From Gracilariopsis chorda (taxonomy: Eukaryota > Rhodophyta > Florideophyceae > Gracilariales > Gracilariaceae): a stretch of DNA of 64,000 nucleotides. The DNA lies in contig NBIV01000047.1 in assembly GCA_003194525.1 (NCBI GenBank), positions 1 through 64,000 of the forward strand. Direction: 5' to 3'. Below the pieces are notes generated by a model that did not search any database, was not told the origin of the DNA, and saw only the letters and a program-made list of their open reading frames with translations. This document shows positions 11,801 to 22,537 of this stretch, one piece after another; position 1 is the stretch's first letter, and every line of letters starts with the position of its first letter. The position numbers were made by a program, and so were the translations under genes.

Positions 11801-11875
11801 AGAAGCTATATGCCTGCCAAGATTCCTGATGAACTCCGCCTGTGCGGAAACATCGAAAATATCGACCTCCGCCAT
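5801..11875 (-). CDS. Giant RTX-repeat, toxin-like protein
   Basis: A single-exon frame of 2,024 residues. The first 250 residues are mostly polar and helical. Glycine-rich hydrophobic segments follow at about 262-292, 353-385 and 392-453, resembling the membrane-inserting regions of large bacterial pore-forming toxins. Residues about 550-617 carry five or six nonapeptide RTX calcium-binding repeats (GHGGDDILL, GQAGNDTIY, GGPGNDYLN, GGTGDDFLS). The remaining 1,400 residues are beta-rich with scattered GDGND-type motifs and an internal duplication, ending in a Lys/Arg/Asn-rich tail. RTX repeats fold on binding calcium and are typical of secreted bacterial proteins; no N-terminal signal peptide is seen here. 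No protease, lipase or glycosyltransferase motif was recognised. The neighbours are a copia element and gene-poor DNA, with no RTX export genes. Horizontal acquisition is likely but inferred. It could equally be an adhesin or other extracellular calcium-binding protein. Confidence 0.8.
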   Translation of the reverse strand: MAEVDIFDVSAQAEFIRNLGRHIASEARQLGMHRDQSALNPMAIIDEIATSMTTAKVDQEYIRAVENIKEDDDIQEAIRILQDSLDGKDNIYKIADLVPTAEDSEESGGIASIITGQVSENGETDVIRLSNHLSGAGTSMGGFLMDLPQNISDMVNGITNATLFRYTKLQEQLDSVAGDLSRIIEQNEYYVRQYGVDPEIGRRMRRSFDIELSSSVANSSKKKVRASFESAQSKLLHETFLTNADLRYQTARHKGRLKAQKIFGNIGKGVQGATGGFGIALGGVDIAAGDEMIQNAERRYRNGEISRNQYDKDMRDARLRVSQGAFGIGDGLNNIRQLIVDKVGDQTKNLAKGTAMGLRFASVVGGALSIGMGVTSIAKNAIAAHEAQESGNVGRAAMYGIMAGLDCVSVTLDAVSMVLDFVPGIGTALSFVVDLANTIVGLVNMVIGFFADMVDTRTEKEILQHSFDTHVNSPEFQKYIDNQAEKYKEEGYDLFTFMIDAKALGLDESEDGTEVNDTIVRELSKKALADGKDPDLRVALVDASSVGNLVEGRRNDDKILAGAGRDTLYGHGGDDILLGQAGNDTIYGGPGNDYLNGGSSRDVLIGGTGDDFLSYEPGIDIRASGEEGIDTLEVSANFFAYDNSDNEKAIVLWSDARHRVYVNLSDQSGGLGHGGVALGALLDNVDMLSNRMHKPAFRSGSQLATRLIDVLYKKHQKTVSKEQLNCSYLWYLANGRGRDYLTDGRYLYSCPANASNENRVISRSAYDISRIDISEAEIDETGDDDQPKYMRYKSNKLEALLAFAFLTTSEVSGVEQICETPYDVDSPYPIDVNCSVIGDSKVTLIDVACGDNEYIYTGDGDTLVLFSLSESAQWQVWKYIVGGSGHNTLIINGGSRAATRPNFTSVRYQCILLDHDIDLADANRVRNKANQNVWPANGENKVDRGVFIKNMETIQFSNAPNEQNTFHTDCTNLSSGHRFILEDHRGYLRFVGTAGDDSIMVKRLTGTDNFIDAHLGRNMISFESFEPAIPLEIDIDVPPGHTSGSITGSYWLSVAVKNIQSVKGNAGTRTINGHSVEDNLLIVNGGECTVNGRGGDNTIVAMRGRHKLNSGSGQGAYELHAPLITEFVVVSVTKGRDHNITARCASGTWKGSELRIEPLSNDHREVLLTHFCFDDDGLVASDKGVLSPSPDERSIIFTPGTAFESLKSNQTETIRVRFTTRGSMVVIDESTVGNRLKFHGFSNIQELRVSVALDGDLQFLDMSRRHIFTDKHFGELYRAGITNLYSLLIDFVARFPIFQFNGTDVDNAEVSRTEVFDFLVLRLRTYALSGRIFDTFYDTQDVRQSLVIVDGGRENYICARSHKSYYTSRNGNDIFDLTKLGTGTDGDMPRTEVRTGDGNDLVVVKGSTTDNVRVTFISADRDVKQGEKTLVFHDLAPNNLTVERSHPPECVFSTADRTLVETDCEPDLMMFSANSEHIVIDDVPTYLSQRMLGNDYYYRRVYNAQYEQKLLLEDYQAEDLHLDISVEVGGLTFIMKAEDELIYTFWVGVPTATTFDARNISGLVQLEFSRGIQFPSKTLEGLELRALVMDCLRTTDRHTITGSPDFDHVVHASNVESPYTVPSGDALLYADKDGSEIYAGDGNTVIKVTASNQTVNTGRSQDSEGGHDIVYMMEGLSDLTIQFMARDDTYKVGQKFMIMDGLACDTVSFVDPSDNPLPSYVSQSQPFVMKCGDRTVAKFQCSPSFFLFRRFDEYEIVEEGAYFVQQKAKGDWRQRFALSRNMEGMLIVADADSDDIYLSVSRRYKYAEVVFRTEQIRTVVELRIDGAEYSTISSSELATRIAVYMSGGIRFRDVTVSRHELVEFLQRVLLKQDTELSGIEFHGLKSEISLEDLLATNDPFEKYKNAIEKSNQTITITNIDPPVVPPPAAVENFPRIIDNVVYPNPPFNFLRKPNKKMAIQWTNRTWYWFDYKKRRNSIYLVGVNENNRRRMYPRNGLRNLKNITKNNANRTVSFIGEKKQEGHV

Positions 11876-12017
11876 AACGAACAGAAACCAAAGTAACGCA
11901 GTTGCAACTTCCGTAGATATGCTCTAGTAGTAGAAGTACCAAAGCTTGACCGAAGAAAATATGCTGTGGTGGGACTAGACAGAGTGGGATTCTCCGCTGC
12001 CATCCGATTCATTCTCG

Positions 12018-12025
12018 TTATATAA
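12018..12025 (-). promoter_or_regulatory. TATA-like box upstream of RTX gene
   Basis: TTATATAA lies about 145 bp upstream of the RTX-like gene's ATG, at a reasonable distance for a core promoter with a short leader. The motif is palindromic, so its direction is inferred only from the gene it precedes. Confidence 0.3.
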
Positions 12026-14940
12026 GAGCTTAGTTCACTACTTGGACATTACCCTTTTGTTTATTTGATATGTAACACGCAGGTCATGTGTTTGACCAAT
12101 TCTTTGACGACTTTTAGGACATCCCTAGTTTTCGTTCCTCATCATGGAGGCCAGAAATTCCAACAAACTTGTGAATCAAACCTCGAGACCCACAGTCTCT
12201 TGATTCACAGCAATTCCTTAAAACGAGGTTCCCCTGGCGTGATATTGACTTTGCCCTCATTGATATCCGTACAAACGCATTCATCTATTAGAGCTGAACT
12301 GTCAACCAATGTTCAGTCCGAACCGGAAAACTGAGCGACCACGGAGTTTCTCAGGTATCCAGAATTTCAGAAAAGATACCGCTGCAAAGGTTCGATGATG
12401 ACGAAAACCTTGATCGAGTTTGGTACAGAAATTTCAAAAGTCTCTCATCTTGTGTTTGCACTAATATTGGTCACAAGTTTAGAATGGAAATCATGTGAGC
12501 GGCAAGGCTATAAAGCCGGAAATTGGCTTATCTTATTCGACAAAAGCATTTCCAGAGCAATGAACCAACAGAAAGCTAATGGACATGTTGGGTGAATGGA
12601 ATATTGTTGGGTATCTCTCATGCGCACATTTTCCAACTATCGCCATCAATGATCTTCTCGTGAAGAAAAGTTCTTGCTTCTATTCTCGTGATTTGCTCCA
12701 TGCATTCTCCTGTTTCCACAAAACACTTTGTAAAATAACTTGCGGTCAAGTTCTATTCCACGAAAAAAAATAATCTCGTTGAGCTCAGAGCCTCGATTCT
12801 AAACTATCTAAGTCGCGAAAGACCGCGAGGAATGAAGGCATGCGAATCTATACAAACTCCATACGCACTCCTCGATTGGTTCAACACAATCAATGTGCAA
12901 GAATACGTGCAGTAATCGGAGCTGCCCTGCGAATTCAGAATTCTTGCAAACCGACGGAGAAGTTTGTCACTCGCGACCTCCCCCAAACGCCAGCTTCGTC
13001 ACTCCAGAGAATGGTTTGATATAAGCCATATTACGAGACTTCTGCATTACTTCCTTTGCTAACGTTCGTCTTAAGACTAAAACCGAACACCGCTTGTTCA
13101 ATGAACTACTTCTCACCCTCTAAAAAAAGACGTTTACTCCCAAGCCATGCTGGTATTCATAAAAATTCGTATGGTTCGGATGATACTCGTCTTGCCAAGC
13201 TCAAAATGGAAACGGGTGGTAGCTGAAGTTGGTATTGTCGTTTTAGAGTTTATCTATTTTTACACAGTATACCCAACAACTCTATCGGAATCGGAGGCTT
13301 AGAAGGGCGATCTCCATTCTCATAGAGATTTTCTGTAACTTAAGAATTACCAGATACGCCTGCGACCTTCGTTCGAGTTCGGTTAGGTCGAATCTAAGTC
13401 TTGTAGTTTGATTCGATACATGCCAGAAACAGATATAAGCCTCTCGTACAATGAGATCACTCTCACAAATGATGCAGTCCAACTTCGAGGATCGTGTTTT
13501 CTGAAGTGCAGATGTTCTTATTCCATGACTCGTCCCATGCGTGATTTTCAATAGGAATGTGAATACAAAGGGTTTCACCATGCTCTTGCCAATAGGAATG
13601 AATGGATGAATCTTGATGATGTTTTATTTGGAGATTCGAGAGCGTAACAATGGCGAGTAATATATTTAGGATGAGAAAGTCGAGCCGCACGACTCCAGAT
13701 CTGGTTTCCTTTAGGATGCGCCGTGACTGTGGCCGGCGGCGATCGCGGCCGGCGGTCGGCTTATAGAAATGCATCCTCTTCCCTCCAGGTTCTGTGAAGG
13801 GCAGTGTAGACTCGTCAGGCCGAACCCCAATGCTCCTGTCTACCTTCATTGAAACCGAGCGCTTTCCACACTTCAATCTGTTTCGCTCCGCATTTTGGTT
13901 TTCGTTTGCCCACACTTCCGCCCGTTTTCTTTTTGCGGTCATCGCATTGATCGTTCTAATCACAGTTGTAGTTGTGATTAATTTTCTATCGCGCTATTAC
14001 AAAAAACACAGCACATTGCAGCACCGCGGCTCGGTGCCGCCCGATATCTCCGCACAACGCGTGATATCATGTTTTCTAGCGACAAAAATGCCTGCATGGC
14101 AAAGTAGCCTTTCCAAAATATTACAACATCTGGTTCTGGTTCGCACACGAGCGTAATAAGGAAATTAAACTTGGAGATTTCTTCTTTGCTTACAACTACA
14201 ACATGCATGAGTTATGTCAAAAACGGTGTGCAGATGCCGAGGCATGAGACACCAAAATTGGTCTCTCGAGTGGGGCCGTAGGCAAGGAGCCAACTGGCAC
14301 AGCAGAAGCTTTCTTTGAAGAGAGTTATTATTTGATCGGAATCCAAATGTGGACAACTGAAACAGTTAAGGTTCAGAGAGGACAGAAGAGCACGTCTAAA
14401 GTTCAGGGAGGACAAAACGGCACGTCTAAAAGGCTATGACAGAATTGTGAGCAAGTGTGCTTGTAATTATACGTGGAATCAGTCCAATTAGCACTACCAG
14501 AACTGGGCGACGGGCGCACGGATGTATACTTAAGTGCCGACGCTGCTCCAAAGCTTAGAGAAGGGGGAGAGGCATCGACCTGTCAGAGAAAAGCTCCAGT
14601 AAAGACACCCAGTGTTGCAACAACGACTAATGATCGATATTGTTTTTATCGGCTTAAGCTTTGGCAGAAGCTCACTGCCTTGCTGGCACCAAAACGGCGA
14701 GATTGAGCTTCGTCAGATCGCCTTACCGCGTTGCAAACTTCCAATACTTCCGGTACATAGCGCAATCGATATCCTGGGCGAAAGAGGGCCAGGAAAGAAA
14801 AAAAAGCGCATTATTGCAGTTCGAGATAAGGTGTAGACGCCGCCAATTAAACCTACGAAAGTTTTCCGCATTCGTACGCTACCAAAACATAAAAAGCTGT
14901 AGCATACAAAATCAACGCCGCAGAACGTCTCGTGGTAGAT
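12026..14940. other. Gene-poor interval
   Basis: No protein with a recognisable domain is seen on either strand. The longest frames (13463-13963 minus, 166 codons; 13794-14156 plus, 120 codons with one hydrophobic stretch but no ATG at its start) overlap each other and look like chance. A short tandem direct repeat of about 30 bp lies at roughly 14371-14431 (shared core GCACGTCTAAA). Confidence 0.4.
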
Positions 14941-15012
14941 AATCTTGTCTTGTTCGTGTCAGTCGTGGCTACAACATGTTGTAGGGACGACTGACACGAA
15001 CAAGACAAGATT
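14941..15012. repeat. 72-bp near-perfect palindrome (hairpin)
   Basis: Arms 14941-14966 and 14987-15012 are perfect 26-bp inverted copies. The 20-bp spacer (14967-14986) is GG + CTACAACATGTTGTAG + GG, and its 16-bp core is itself a perfect palindrome. The whole 72 bp can fold into one long stem with a single two-base internal mismatch and essentially no loop. It may be a cruciform or hairpin RNA, or the fused ends of a very short inverted-repeat transposon. No matching target-site duplication is evident. Confidence 0.9.
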
Positions 15013-17835
15013 TATTAGAACAAAACAAGATACGTGCACGATACTCAAAGAAGCTTTGATATCGATCAAAGTATACAGATTATGCAATTAGAAGCACGTC
15101 GCTCAGTCGTCTTGCTTTTTACTATAGCACAAAACGTCTTCACCAGTTCTGATTCAAAGTCAAAAAACCCTCTTTACTAATTACTGTGGGAAATCTATAC
15201 AATTGTTTTTTGCTAGTCTGAGCTCAGTTTTAGCAATAACTATTCTATTATGCTCTGATTTTGAATTCAAATGCAAACATCTTGCAAAAATTAGATATAC
15301 TTTTACAAAAATTTCTTTGACTTTTGCAAACAGTACTTTTCTACTTTTATTCAACAAAAATTGATAGTCAATTTCCATTTTTTTAAATATTTCATCGGCA
15401 TTACACTTTCTAGTTTGTTATATCTTGAATATTATATGATCATCTATAGTTAAGTTACCAGTTTGAATTCTAGAAAAAATTGTGCTTTTTTTGTATTGAA
15501 TTTGTGGTCTTACCATACTTGACCATCTTAAAAATTAAATCGAAGTTTTTGAAAAGTTACCAGCAGATATATATTCAAAAGCAAAATTTCAAATAGCTAT
15601 GTTCATTTCATATAAAACATGATTTCCAAGTTAAGATTGTACTAAAACATTGCGCAGGAAAGCATGAAGCAAGCAAATGTTTCTCAGCGTAAACATCGAA
15701 ATGGGCTTCTAGTTCTGCATTATTTGCACTAAACCAACCTGCACTACACATTAGTTCTTTCTATTTATCAGGTATCTCGCTAAGTCTTCTTTACCATTCT
15801 GAAATATATGTTGGGTTGTATACTGTGATTTAAAACTCTCTAAAAATGTGGTTTCCGCTTGAATTTTTGTGCTCTCTTTTTTCATATCTGAAAAATTAAA
15901 AATATACAATTACGCCAACTCTACTGTGTTTTAACCAAGCGGACGTCAAGTACCAGCAAGGCACCTTAAGTGGATGCCTTTAAAGAAAGCTTGTCAAAAG
16001 TGCAAACTGAAGCTTTGTAGATTAGTAAATGATATGTAAGTACCAGCACAAAATCAATAGAAGCGCAGGGCAATCGGCCAGTTAACTGCAAAGAATTCAT
16101 ATTTTTTTAAGTATTTTGGCGCCTGACGGACTAGCATCATCTATGTTCTTCTGATTGAACCAAGTGATTGACTATAGGAGCTGATTAATATGGCATCAAG
16201 CCAAGAACTGTTTGTCTTTACTCACTCATGTAGAGGGTGGACCGACACACAAACTTGTTTTAAGGGTTAGCAGACTCCCACCTCCACTTTGCACTCTACT
16301 TTTACTAACTTTGAGTTAGACTTTAGTGGCACACGTGCACCTATGGCCACATGCTTTGAAATACTGCACAAAGAAAAAGAAATATTGCCCTCCCAAGGCA
16401 TACCTACTCACATGATCTACGCATTGCAAGGTCTAGCACGGTAAATGAGCATCATCGCATGCTTTAGTACATTTAATTTCAAAATGTTTCTACTATTTGT
16501 CTATTCCTTAAGTTAATGATCTCTTCTATGTACAGATTCGAGTTCTTTAATATCTAGCGGCGAAGAGGTTTGCTTAGATCCCATAACAGATAAAATTATT
16601 TCTACTATACTGTAATATTCGGCTTATTGTTCTTCCACAAAATAGTATAATACCTCTCACCGGTCTCTCTTTGCTTTTATTCAACGTTCCTCTTTCCTTT
16701 TACGTAGTATGAGCCAAAACAATCAACATGCTATTTTGGCTTGTGTTTTCTTCTCCATTATTTGTATGAAAAGATTAGAGAAGCTATTTCCAGTACACGC
16801 TTGATGATGCAATGGGATGTAAAGCTTTTTTGGAGTCAATAGGGCATCCGTGCCACACAAGGGTAGAATCTGCTCTCTTCCTCCGAAATCGGCGCCGAAG
16901 TTGACAGCAAGTCTATCGTCTCAAACAAATCAGAGCGAGTGCCGGTGGACGCTGTCCTTATCCAGGTTCGAAGCTTTATCCTGGAGCAAAGACATCAATT
17001 GTGGCGACTACTCTAACAAAAAAGCTCTCACAGACTAGCATTTTGGTTGAATCCGTGCACGGTGAGTTTCTGCCTCGGCTTGGGCATGCTGGACCAGTTC
17101 AAGGTATAAAATCTTCGGTTTATTCTCATGGTGTTGGGTCACGAGCTCTATTGTCGAGAGATCCAATCCATCAACGAACATTGTACACCAGACCTGTGCG
17201 GAATACACATTTCCACAGCAGTGAAACGTTTTAGTCATGTAAGTTAAATAATCCGTTTCTGTTTCATTAAACTTCTGTTTCGTATCGCTTAACGCAATTA
17301 TTGCAATGTGGATGGCGTTTCCTGTAGCGTATGACCTTAGAAGGTGATGAACCGCTTCCAGTCATATGATTACTCCTCTTTCATATGCTGTTTAGGTTTT
17401 TTTGGAACGGAATTGAACTGATCTTCTCCCATACCAGCTAGGATATACAGAGCGCAAGATTCGCTTGGGTTGCATTCGTCCAAAGTGTGTCATCCTCCTG
17501 AACGAACTTAGCTAAAAATCCAGGCACCAGAATTGGATCTTCTGTTGAAAAATAACTGGATTGACGAGTAATATTCGTGCGTTGAATACAATCCGTAACC
17601 TTGCTGGTACTTTGGGCCAACCAAGTAGATGAGGAACCATCCAATCAATAATAACGGTACGATAGCAATTTCCGGTAAAACAGATTCGTAGGAGTTAGCT
17701 CTTTCATTCCAAGGTGACGTCTACTTTTCGCGCAAGAGATAATAACTTGCTGAGTAGTGCAAATCTCCTTAGACTTCGTCGCACGGTCTTTCTCAGTTTA
17801 TTAACGGAATCCGATGAATGAAAGGTATCCGTGGA
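15013..17835. other. AT-rich interval without recognised genes
   Basis: A long AT-rich stretch, especially 15.2-15.9 kb, with only short frames. Around 15.7-15.9 kb the minus strand has two short protein-like snippets (one around TTFLESF, one around LEAHFDVYAEKHL) in different frames. They hint at an old pseudogene but cannot be assigned to a family. Confidence 0.35.
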
Positions 17836-18219
17836 TCAGCGATCAGAATCAGAGTCCGACCCACCCATATCAAGGTAGCGAACATATGTTTTGGGTGTAA
17901 GAGTCCGTTGTTGGTCCCAACTACGAATTGAATCGATGGAGACCATCTCGTTTTCCGTTCCCTCGGACGCATCTGTAGCAATACGGATGGTCGTTTTCAG
18001 CGTATCTAGATGAACGTGCACACCTTCCAAGGGTATGTGAACGTCATCGAAAAAATTTTTGTAGTCTTCGACAAAGGTACGTAGGACACGCAGACATTCC
18101 AAAATGGAGTTCAAGTATCTACATACAAGTCGGATATCTCCCGAGACATCACGAACTTGGGAATTTTCAACATTCTGACGAAGTTCGTTTAGCTCTTCGA
18201 GGAGAGATGCATGAGCCAC
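17836..18219 (-). CDS. Possible small protein, 127 aa, unknown function
   Basis: This ATG-initiated frame of 127 codons has a protein-like composition. The N-terminus is helical and Leu/Glu-rich (start MAHASLLEEL), the middle carries heptad-like hydrophobic spacing that may form a coiled coil, and the C-terminus is acidic and serine-rich (GGSDSDSDR). No family was recognised. It may be a small host gene or the gag-like leftover of a mobile element. A weaker frame on the same strand upstream (18296-18613, 105 codons) could belong to the same decayed unit, but it has no recognisable domain. Confidence 0.3.
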   Translation of the reverse strand: MAHASLLEELNELRQNVENSQVRDVSGDIRLVCRYLNSILECLRVLRTFVEDYKNFFDDVHIPLEGVHVHLDTLKTTIRIATDASEGTENEMVSIDSIRSWDQQRTLTPKTYVRYLDMGGSDSDSDR

Positions 18220-19695
18220 TTTAAAGATTTAGATCATCGACTCAGTCGAGCAAATTCATCTGAGTCCCTACGAGGGTAAGCCACAGATAACCTCTCTACC
18301 ACGGAGGTGATACGGTTTGGGTTATAGCCTTTAAAGCAGACGTAATCGACGGCATTCTTCGGTTATTGCGGCCAACTTCATTGTGGTCCAAACGTTCCCG
18401 AAAGATGTCCGCGTGCTCGGTGCACCCTGCAGTGGTATACCAAGGGCACCGGTAGAGCCAATCCGAGAATTTGGGGCCGGTGGCAGCGTACTGCATGCCA
18501 GTAAATCGAGTGTTCGGAACTTCAATGAACCCGAATCGGAGGTTTCCAAAGACTTGGGACAACATAACAATTTTGATAGATTGTTCCAGAGCTGGAACAG
18601 CGCAAAATTTCATAAAATGATCAAATCAATTGTGGGTTAATCGATTGTAGGTCGGGAGACCACTTTTGGAGCAATATCTGTAGGCAGAAGATCCTCTCAA
18701 GGTGTTCACAGCCTTGATTTCTTGCGAGATAGACAAAGCGACAGTGGTTTGCGTACCGCGCGGTAATCGGGTGTAAAACATAGATGGCTTCTGGATATAC
18801 TGACGGAAGTGTTACGGAGGATCGGGCTATGAGCTGGTTCACTGAGTGCATGGGTCCCTATGAGCGGTTTTCCGATCCACTGAGAATCCAAAGAGAAAAA
18901 AGGACGAAATGGAGAAGGAACCAAGCAAAATGGTACAACCCGGTGGGTCGTGTGGAAATCTGAATGAAACACGGTGGTGGGGGTGTTGCTTATTCAGCCA
19001 GCATGGCAAAACTCAATACTGAGCGGAATGGATATCTTTTCCCACAATTAAAAACAACCAGTACGGCAAAACAGTGAAAACTGGGCAAATGTATGGACTA
19101 AGACACATCAGCGGCTCTCATTAATACTGTGCGGGTGCGTATGGCGATATCGAACGCGATGAAACTCCAAAAGAGAGTTAGTCACCTCGCGCAGGCGATA
19201 AATTCAGAGCTGAATCACAGCTTAGCATTAATTCAGGGTGCACCGGCAGGGCCCTCCCCCCTCAAGTCCGATTCGGTCATATTAAAACTTAGAATACTAC
19301 TATTGTAGTGTGCCACACTTTTGATCCACACATTTGTGTGAATGAGCGGCATTGCCGGCCATAGCGCAACCCGACACATGTGATTCATGCCAGGTATGAA
19401 TGGCACCCGTACGCTTACCACGCGTCCATTTATTCTAGATAATATAGAAATCACTCGTGGCGGTTCCAAAAACACCAATAAAACTCCTATCTAATTTCAC
19501 CCAGAATGTCTAACGGTTCACTGATACCTGAGTTGAACCGATACCACGTCGGTACCGAATCGCTTCTGATCTAATTTCCCTAGAGATTATGCCCATATAT
19601 ATTGGTCTACGGATGCTTTTAAAACTCAACTACGTATAACACTGTTAGATAGAACTCTTGCAACGCAGGCTAGCTGCTCTTAAGAGAACACAAAA
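18220..19695. other. Interval before the gypsy element, no recognised gene
   Basis: Only short frames are seen, mostly on the minus strand (18296-18613, 18706-18972, 19233-19478), and none has a recognisable domain. The interval ends at the gypsy 3' LTR boundary. Confidence 0.35.
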
Positions 19696-20468
19696 TGTAG
19701 TGCAATGCCCGGAAGCGGGAGTGCAACAAAATATGTTCGGGATCCTTCCTCGCTAGAGGTGAGTCCAGTTGGGTAGAGCCCTCCCAGGAGTGGCACGAAT
19801 AAGTCGGGTTGTAAGGCCGAAGCCACCCGTCGTGAATTGCGCAGGGAGGTTGACGCAAGAATCAGGTATCCGTAGAAGTGGTGTGTGGGGGTGGTCGTCC
19901 TCCTGAGATGAGAGGTTTCCACGTTAGTTGTACGTGCGAGAAGGAGCCGTGGGTAGCGGGATAGCCACCCTGTAAATGGAAGAATAAGGGGGAGCTGAGT
20001 CACGAGTGTCATGACGAAGACTAATGGCAGTGCCGGTAAATGAACCTTATAGAAGTCGAACTCCAAGACAATTGGATTAACAATCCGAATAGTCGGGCCT
20101 GTTCCTTAGGCAAGGGGGTTAGAATTTCCGTATGCTATGGTGCTTCTCTCCATGGCAAAGTAGAAAACACACGAAGGCAGTGAGGTCTAGAGCCAATTCC
20201 CCAGGTTAGGGTCTCCTGTTGGGGAAGGTTCACTGGTGCGACGGCAACTCGTCGGCGCACTAAGTACTAACCACCCCACTGTAACAACTAAATAAATGTA
20301 TATATAGATAACAAAATCCTGTCCAATACAGTGGCACATCCGTGTAACACGCGCAAAGTCCGTTGCCACGGTGCATCCGGCGAAGCCATGCCACAGTATT
20401 GTAGATGAGCCGAACTATTGGACAATTAATAAGTGCTCAAGATCCATCCCCAAAGAGCGTGCACTACA
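19696..20468 (-). repeat. Gypsy 3' LTR
   Basis: This 773-bp LTR starts TGTAGTGCA and ends TGCACTACA, a perfect 9-bp terminal inverted repeat. It aligns along its length with 29281-30044, including the run around TGGAAGAATAAGGGG and a TATATA-rich stretch near 20295-20310. Confidence 0.92.
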
Positions 20469-20481
20469 TTTCCCCCTTCTC
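20469..20481 (-). other. Gypsy polypurine tract
   Basis: On the minus strand, GAGAAGGGGGAAA directly precedes the LTR terminus TGTAG-type end. This is the usual plus-strand priming site and fixes the element's orientation. Confidence 0.8.
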
Positions 20482-20599
20482 AGACTAGAAGGCGACCTCA
20501 AGGGTGAAGACTGTCCGGTAGGGAATGCGCGGAAACTCTGCACAACCACGTCCGGTTTACCGGGAATTACCTCCATCTGGAACCTCTCCATTTCCGATT

Positions 20600-22500
20600 C
20601 ATCTGTATAATCTTAAAGAGAGAGAGATGCCACCTGCGATTTCAAAGTGCCCGGCGAATGGCGTTTGTCATCCTTAGCAAGAGGGAATCTCACCGAGCAA
20701 GTTTCATCAACCTGATATGTCGGGTTCCTCAGATACGGGTACTGTAGTCCGCCATCCCCGTCGCTCGGGAACAATGGAGCTCCGCTTGCACGGTTACTGC
20801 CTCCATGAGGTGTCCCTGTCAACTCCATAGACGCTTTATCCCTCCTCGACGCCGTTCCAATTCTCACAGGAGCCAAGACGATCAGCGATTTATCGGACCA
20901 TCCCTGGCTGAGGGAAAAGCAGTCCAACTTCCGGGAACACGTCAAGTGCCTTGCATCGTCCATTTCGATGTCCAGCGTTCTTTGAGTCTTCTCAATCAGC
21001 GTTGTAGAGGGTTTGCAGTCGGATATAGTGCCAAATCTCCACGAACGAGCAGTTTTTCCACCGGTCCACTGGAAGAATACCGGGGCCAAAAAGGTCAACA
21101 ACGCGTAACGCGGGTACCTTCCAATCCAGCATAGCTAGAACCTATCCGACTCTTTGCCGTTATACAGAAACCCAGATCTATCTATCCAGCTCCTGTGAGT
21201 GCAGATTAAACTCTCAAAAGTGAAGAAAGCAAGACCCGTTCGATAGGACTTGGTCAAAACCAGTCGAACTATAAAAGTGCCATAACTTTGCACCAAGCCA
21301 CGTTAATCGTCATTTGGCTTCACGAAGCTACTCAAATAGGCTTAAAAAAACCCAATGTAAAGCCGTTTTGAAATTAGACATCGGACGACCGAGTTAGCTC
21401 ATTTTCGGAAGAAGCCGTTGATACCGTACTGTAGAGGTAACATTCCCAATGTTGGGGAAGTGCGACCGTAGCGGTACGGAAAGAGTTACGCTCCCAGCAT
21501 ACTTTACGGGTTGTGTGCCTGGCAAGGGGGGTAGGAAAACGGTCAATTCCGGATCGAAATCCAGCACATATGGTGCGTAGGGTAGATAGAAAAATTTAAT
21601 CCTTGAAAAAGGTGGTGCAAACGAAAACAGCACAGCATCGTCGATGGGAAAAACCGTGCAAATGGGGTGCCCGGGTGGCAAAACAGCTTTCTGGATGAAA
21701 AACCATCGGCGTCTAGGTTCCAAAAAGTGATTGCTTCGGCGGCAGCCGACTGGGTCGGTGTAGCCGAAATTTGCAAGACGTCCCACGTGAGGGCGATCCT
21801 AATCCTGATTTCTCATCCGTCACGACGGCGTATCCCACTTGGGCGTCACACAGCATAGCTGGCGTAGCGGTTTCTGCGCAGTGGTGATATTCGACCACCA
21901 TCGAACGGGGGAGGTGTTCGATGGGTTCCATGGTGTCCCAGCTTGGGTCATATCTGTACCAACTGACGCAATATCTTAGAATAGCTTCCTGATTCCAGGT
22001 ATGACCGACAATTCAGTTAATCACAGACTCTTGTTTGGATACGTGCTGGCCTTGCCGTGTTATAGTGACCTTGCTTTTCAGGGGTTCGCTTGTCAGGGGT
22101 TGCCCGTGGCACAGGATACTTTCCCTCAGGGGTGCTTCAGGATGCAACGTGCCGGCTTCGCTCGGAGGGTGCGGCGCAGAGTGCGGGATAATATCCCTCA
22201 AGATGGTATCTTCATGGAATGGTCGCCACGTACCGCATTAATTATGTCTTACCGCTAGTTTGCGGGGGTGCTCCGTCCCAGGTGGGCGGTACTCAGGTCA
22301 AACTGCGAGCTTCAGGGCATCTTGGCACTTTGGCAGAGTTGTGGAGGTCATTCTCTGGTGGGGCTTTCTGAGCCATGCGGTGATTGGTGCGGGGTGCGCA
22401 ATCTTCGTACGTTCACGTGACTCCCACGACATGTGGTTCCTAACAGCCTCCTTGCGATCTGCCTCCGTTCGCATGGGCCTTACACTGTCTAGCTGAGCCG
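20600..22500 (-). pseudogene. Extra decayed coding region between integrase and 3' LTR
   Basis: About 2 kb lies between the end of integrase and the polypurine tract, more than a plain gypsy element needs. Protein-like frames on the element's coding strand (21713-21931, 21394-21786, 20613-21101) pass from one frame to another as if a single reading frame had been shifted. One frame has an aromatic and proline-rich stretch (SRIKFFYLPYAPYVL). No signal peptide, transmembrane anchor or envelope-like feature is evident. The function is unknown; it could be a captured gene or an extra retrotransposon ORF. Confidence 0.4.
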
Positions 22501-22537
22501 TGCACTTCTGTGTTGGCACTCGGTATCTGGTGGATAA

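Noticed and set aside
13720-13765. Second copia LTR promoter, from a TATA-like box next to GC-rich GGCCGGCGG repeats resembling 4543-4580
   Set aside because: The resemblance is confined to a few GC-rich bases; no further alignment to the probable copia LTR is visible.
13463-13963. Minus-strand 166-codon frame as a host gene
   Set aside because: It overlaps an equally long plus-strand frame, shows no domain and has no clear protein-like composition.
20613-21786. Envelope-like gene in the gypsy element
   Set aside because: No signal peptide, cleavage site or membrane anchor could be seen; only an unassigned extra region is supported.
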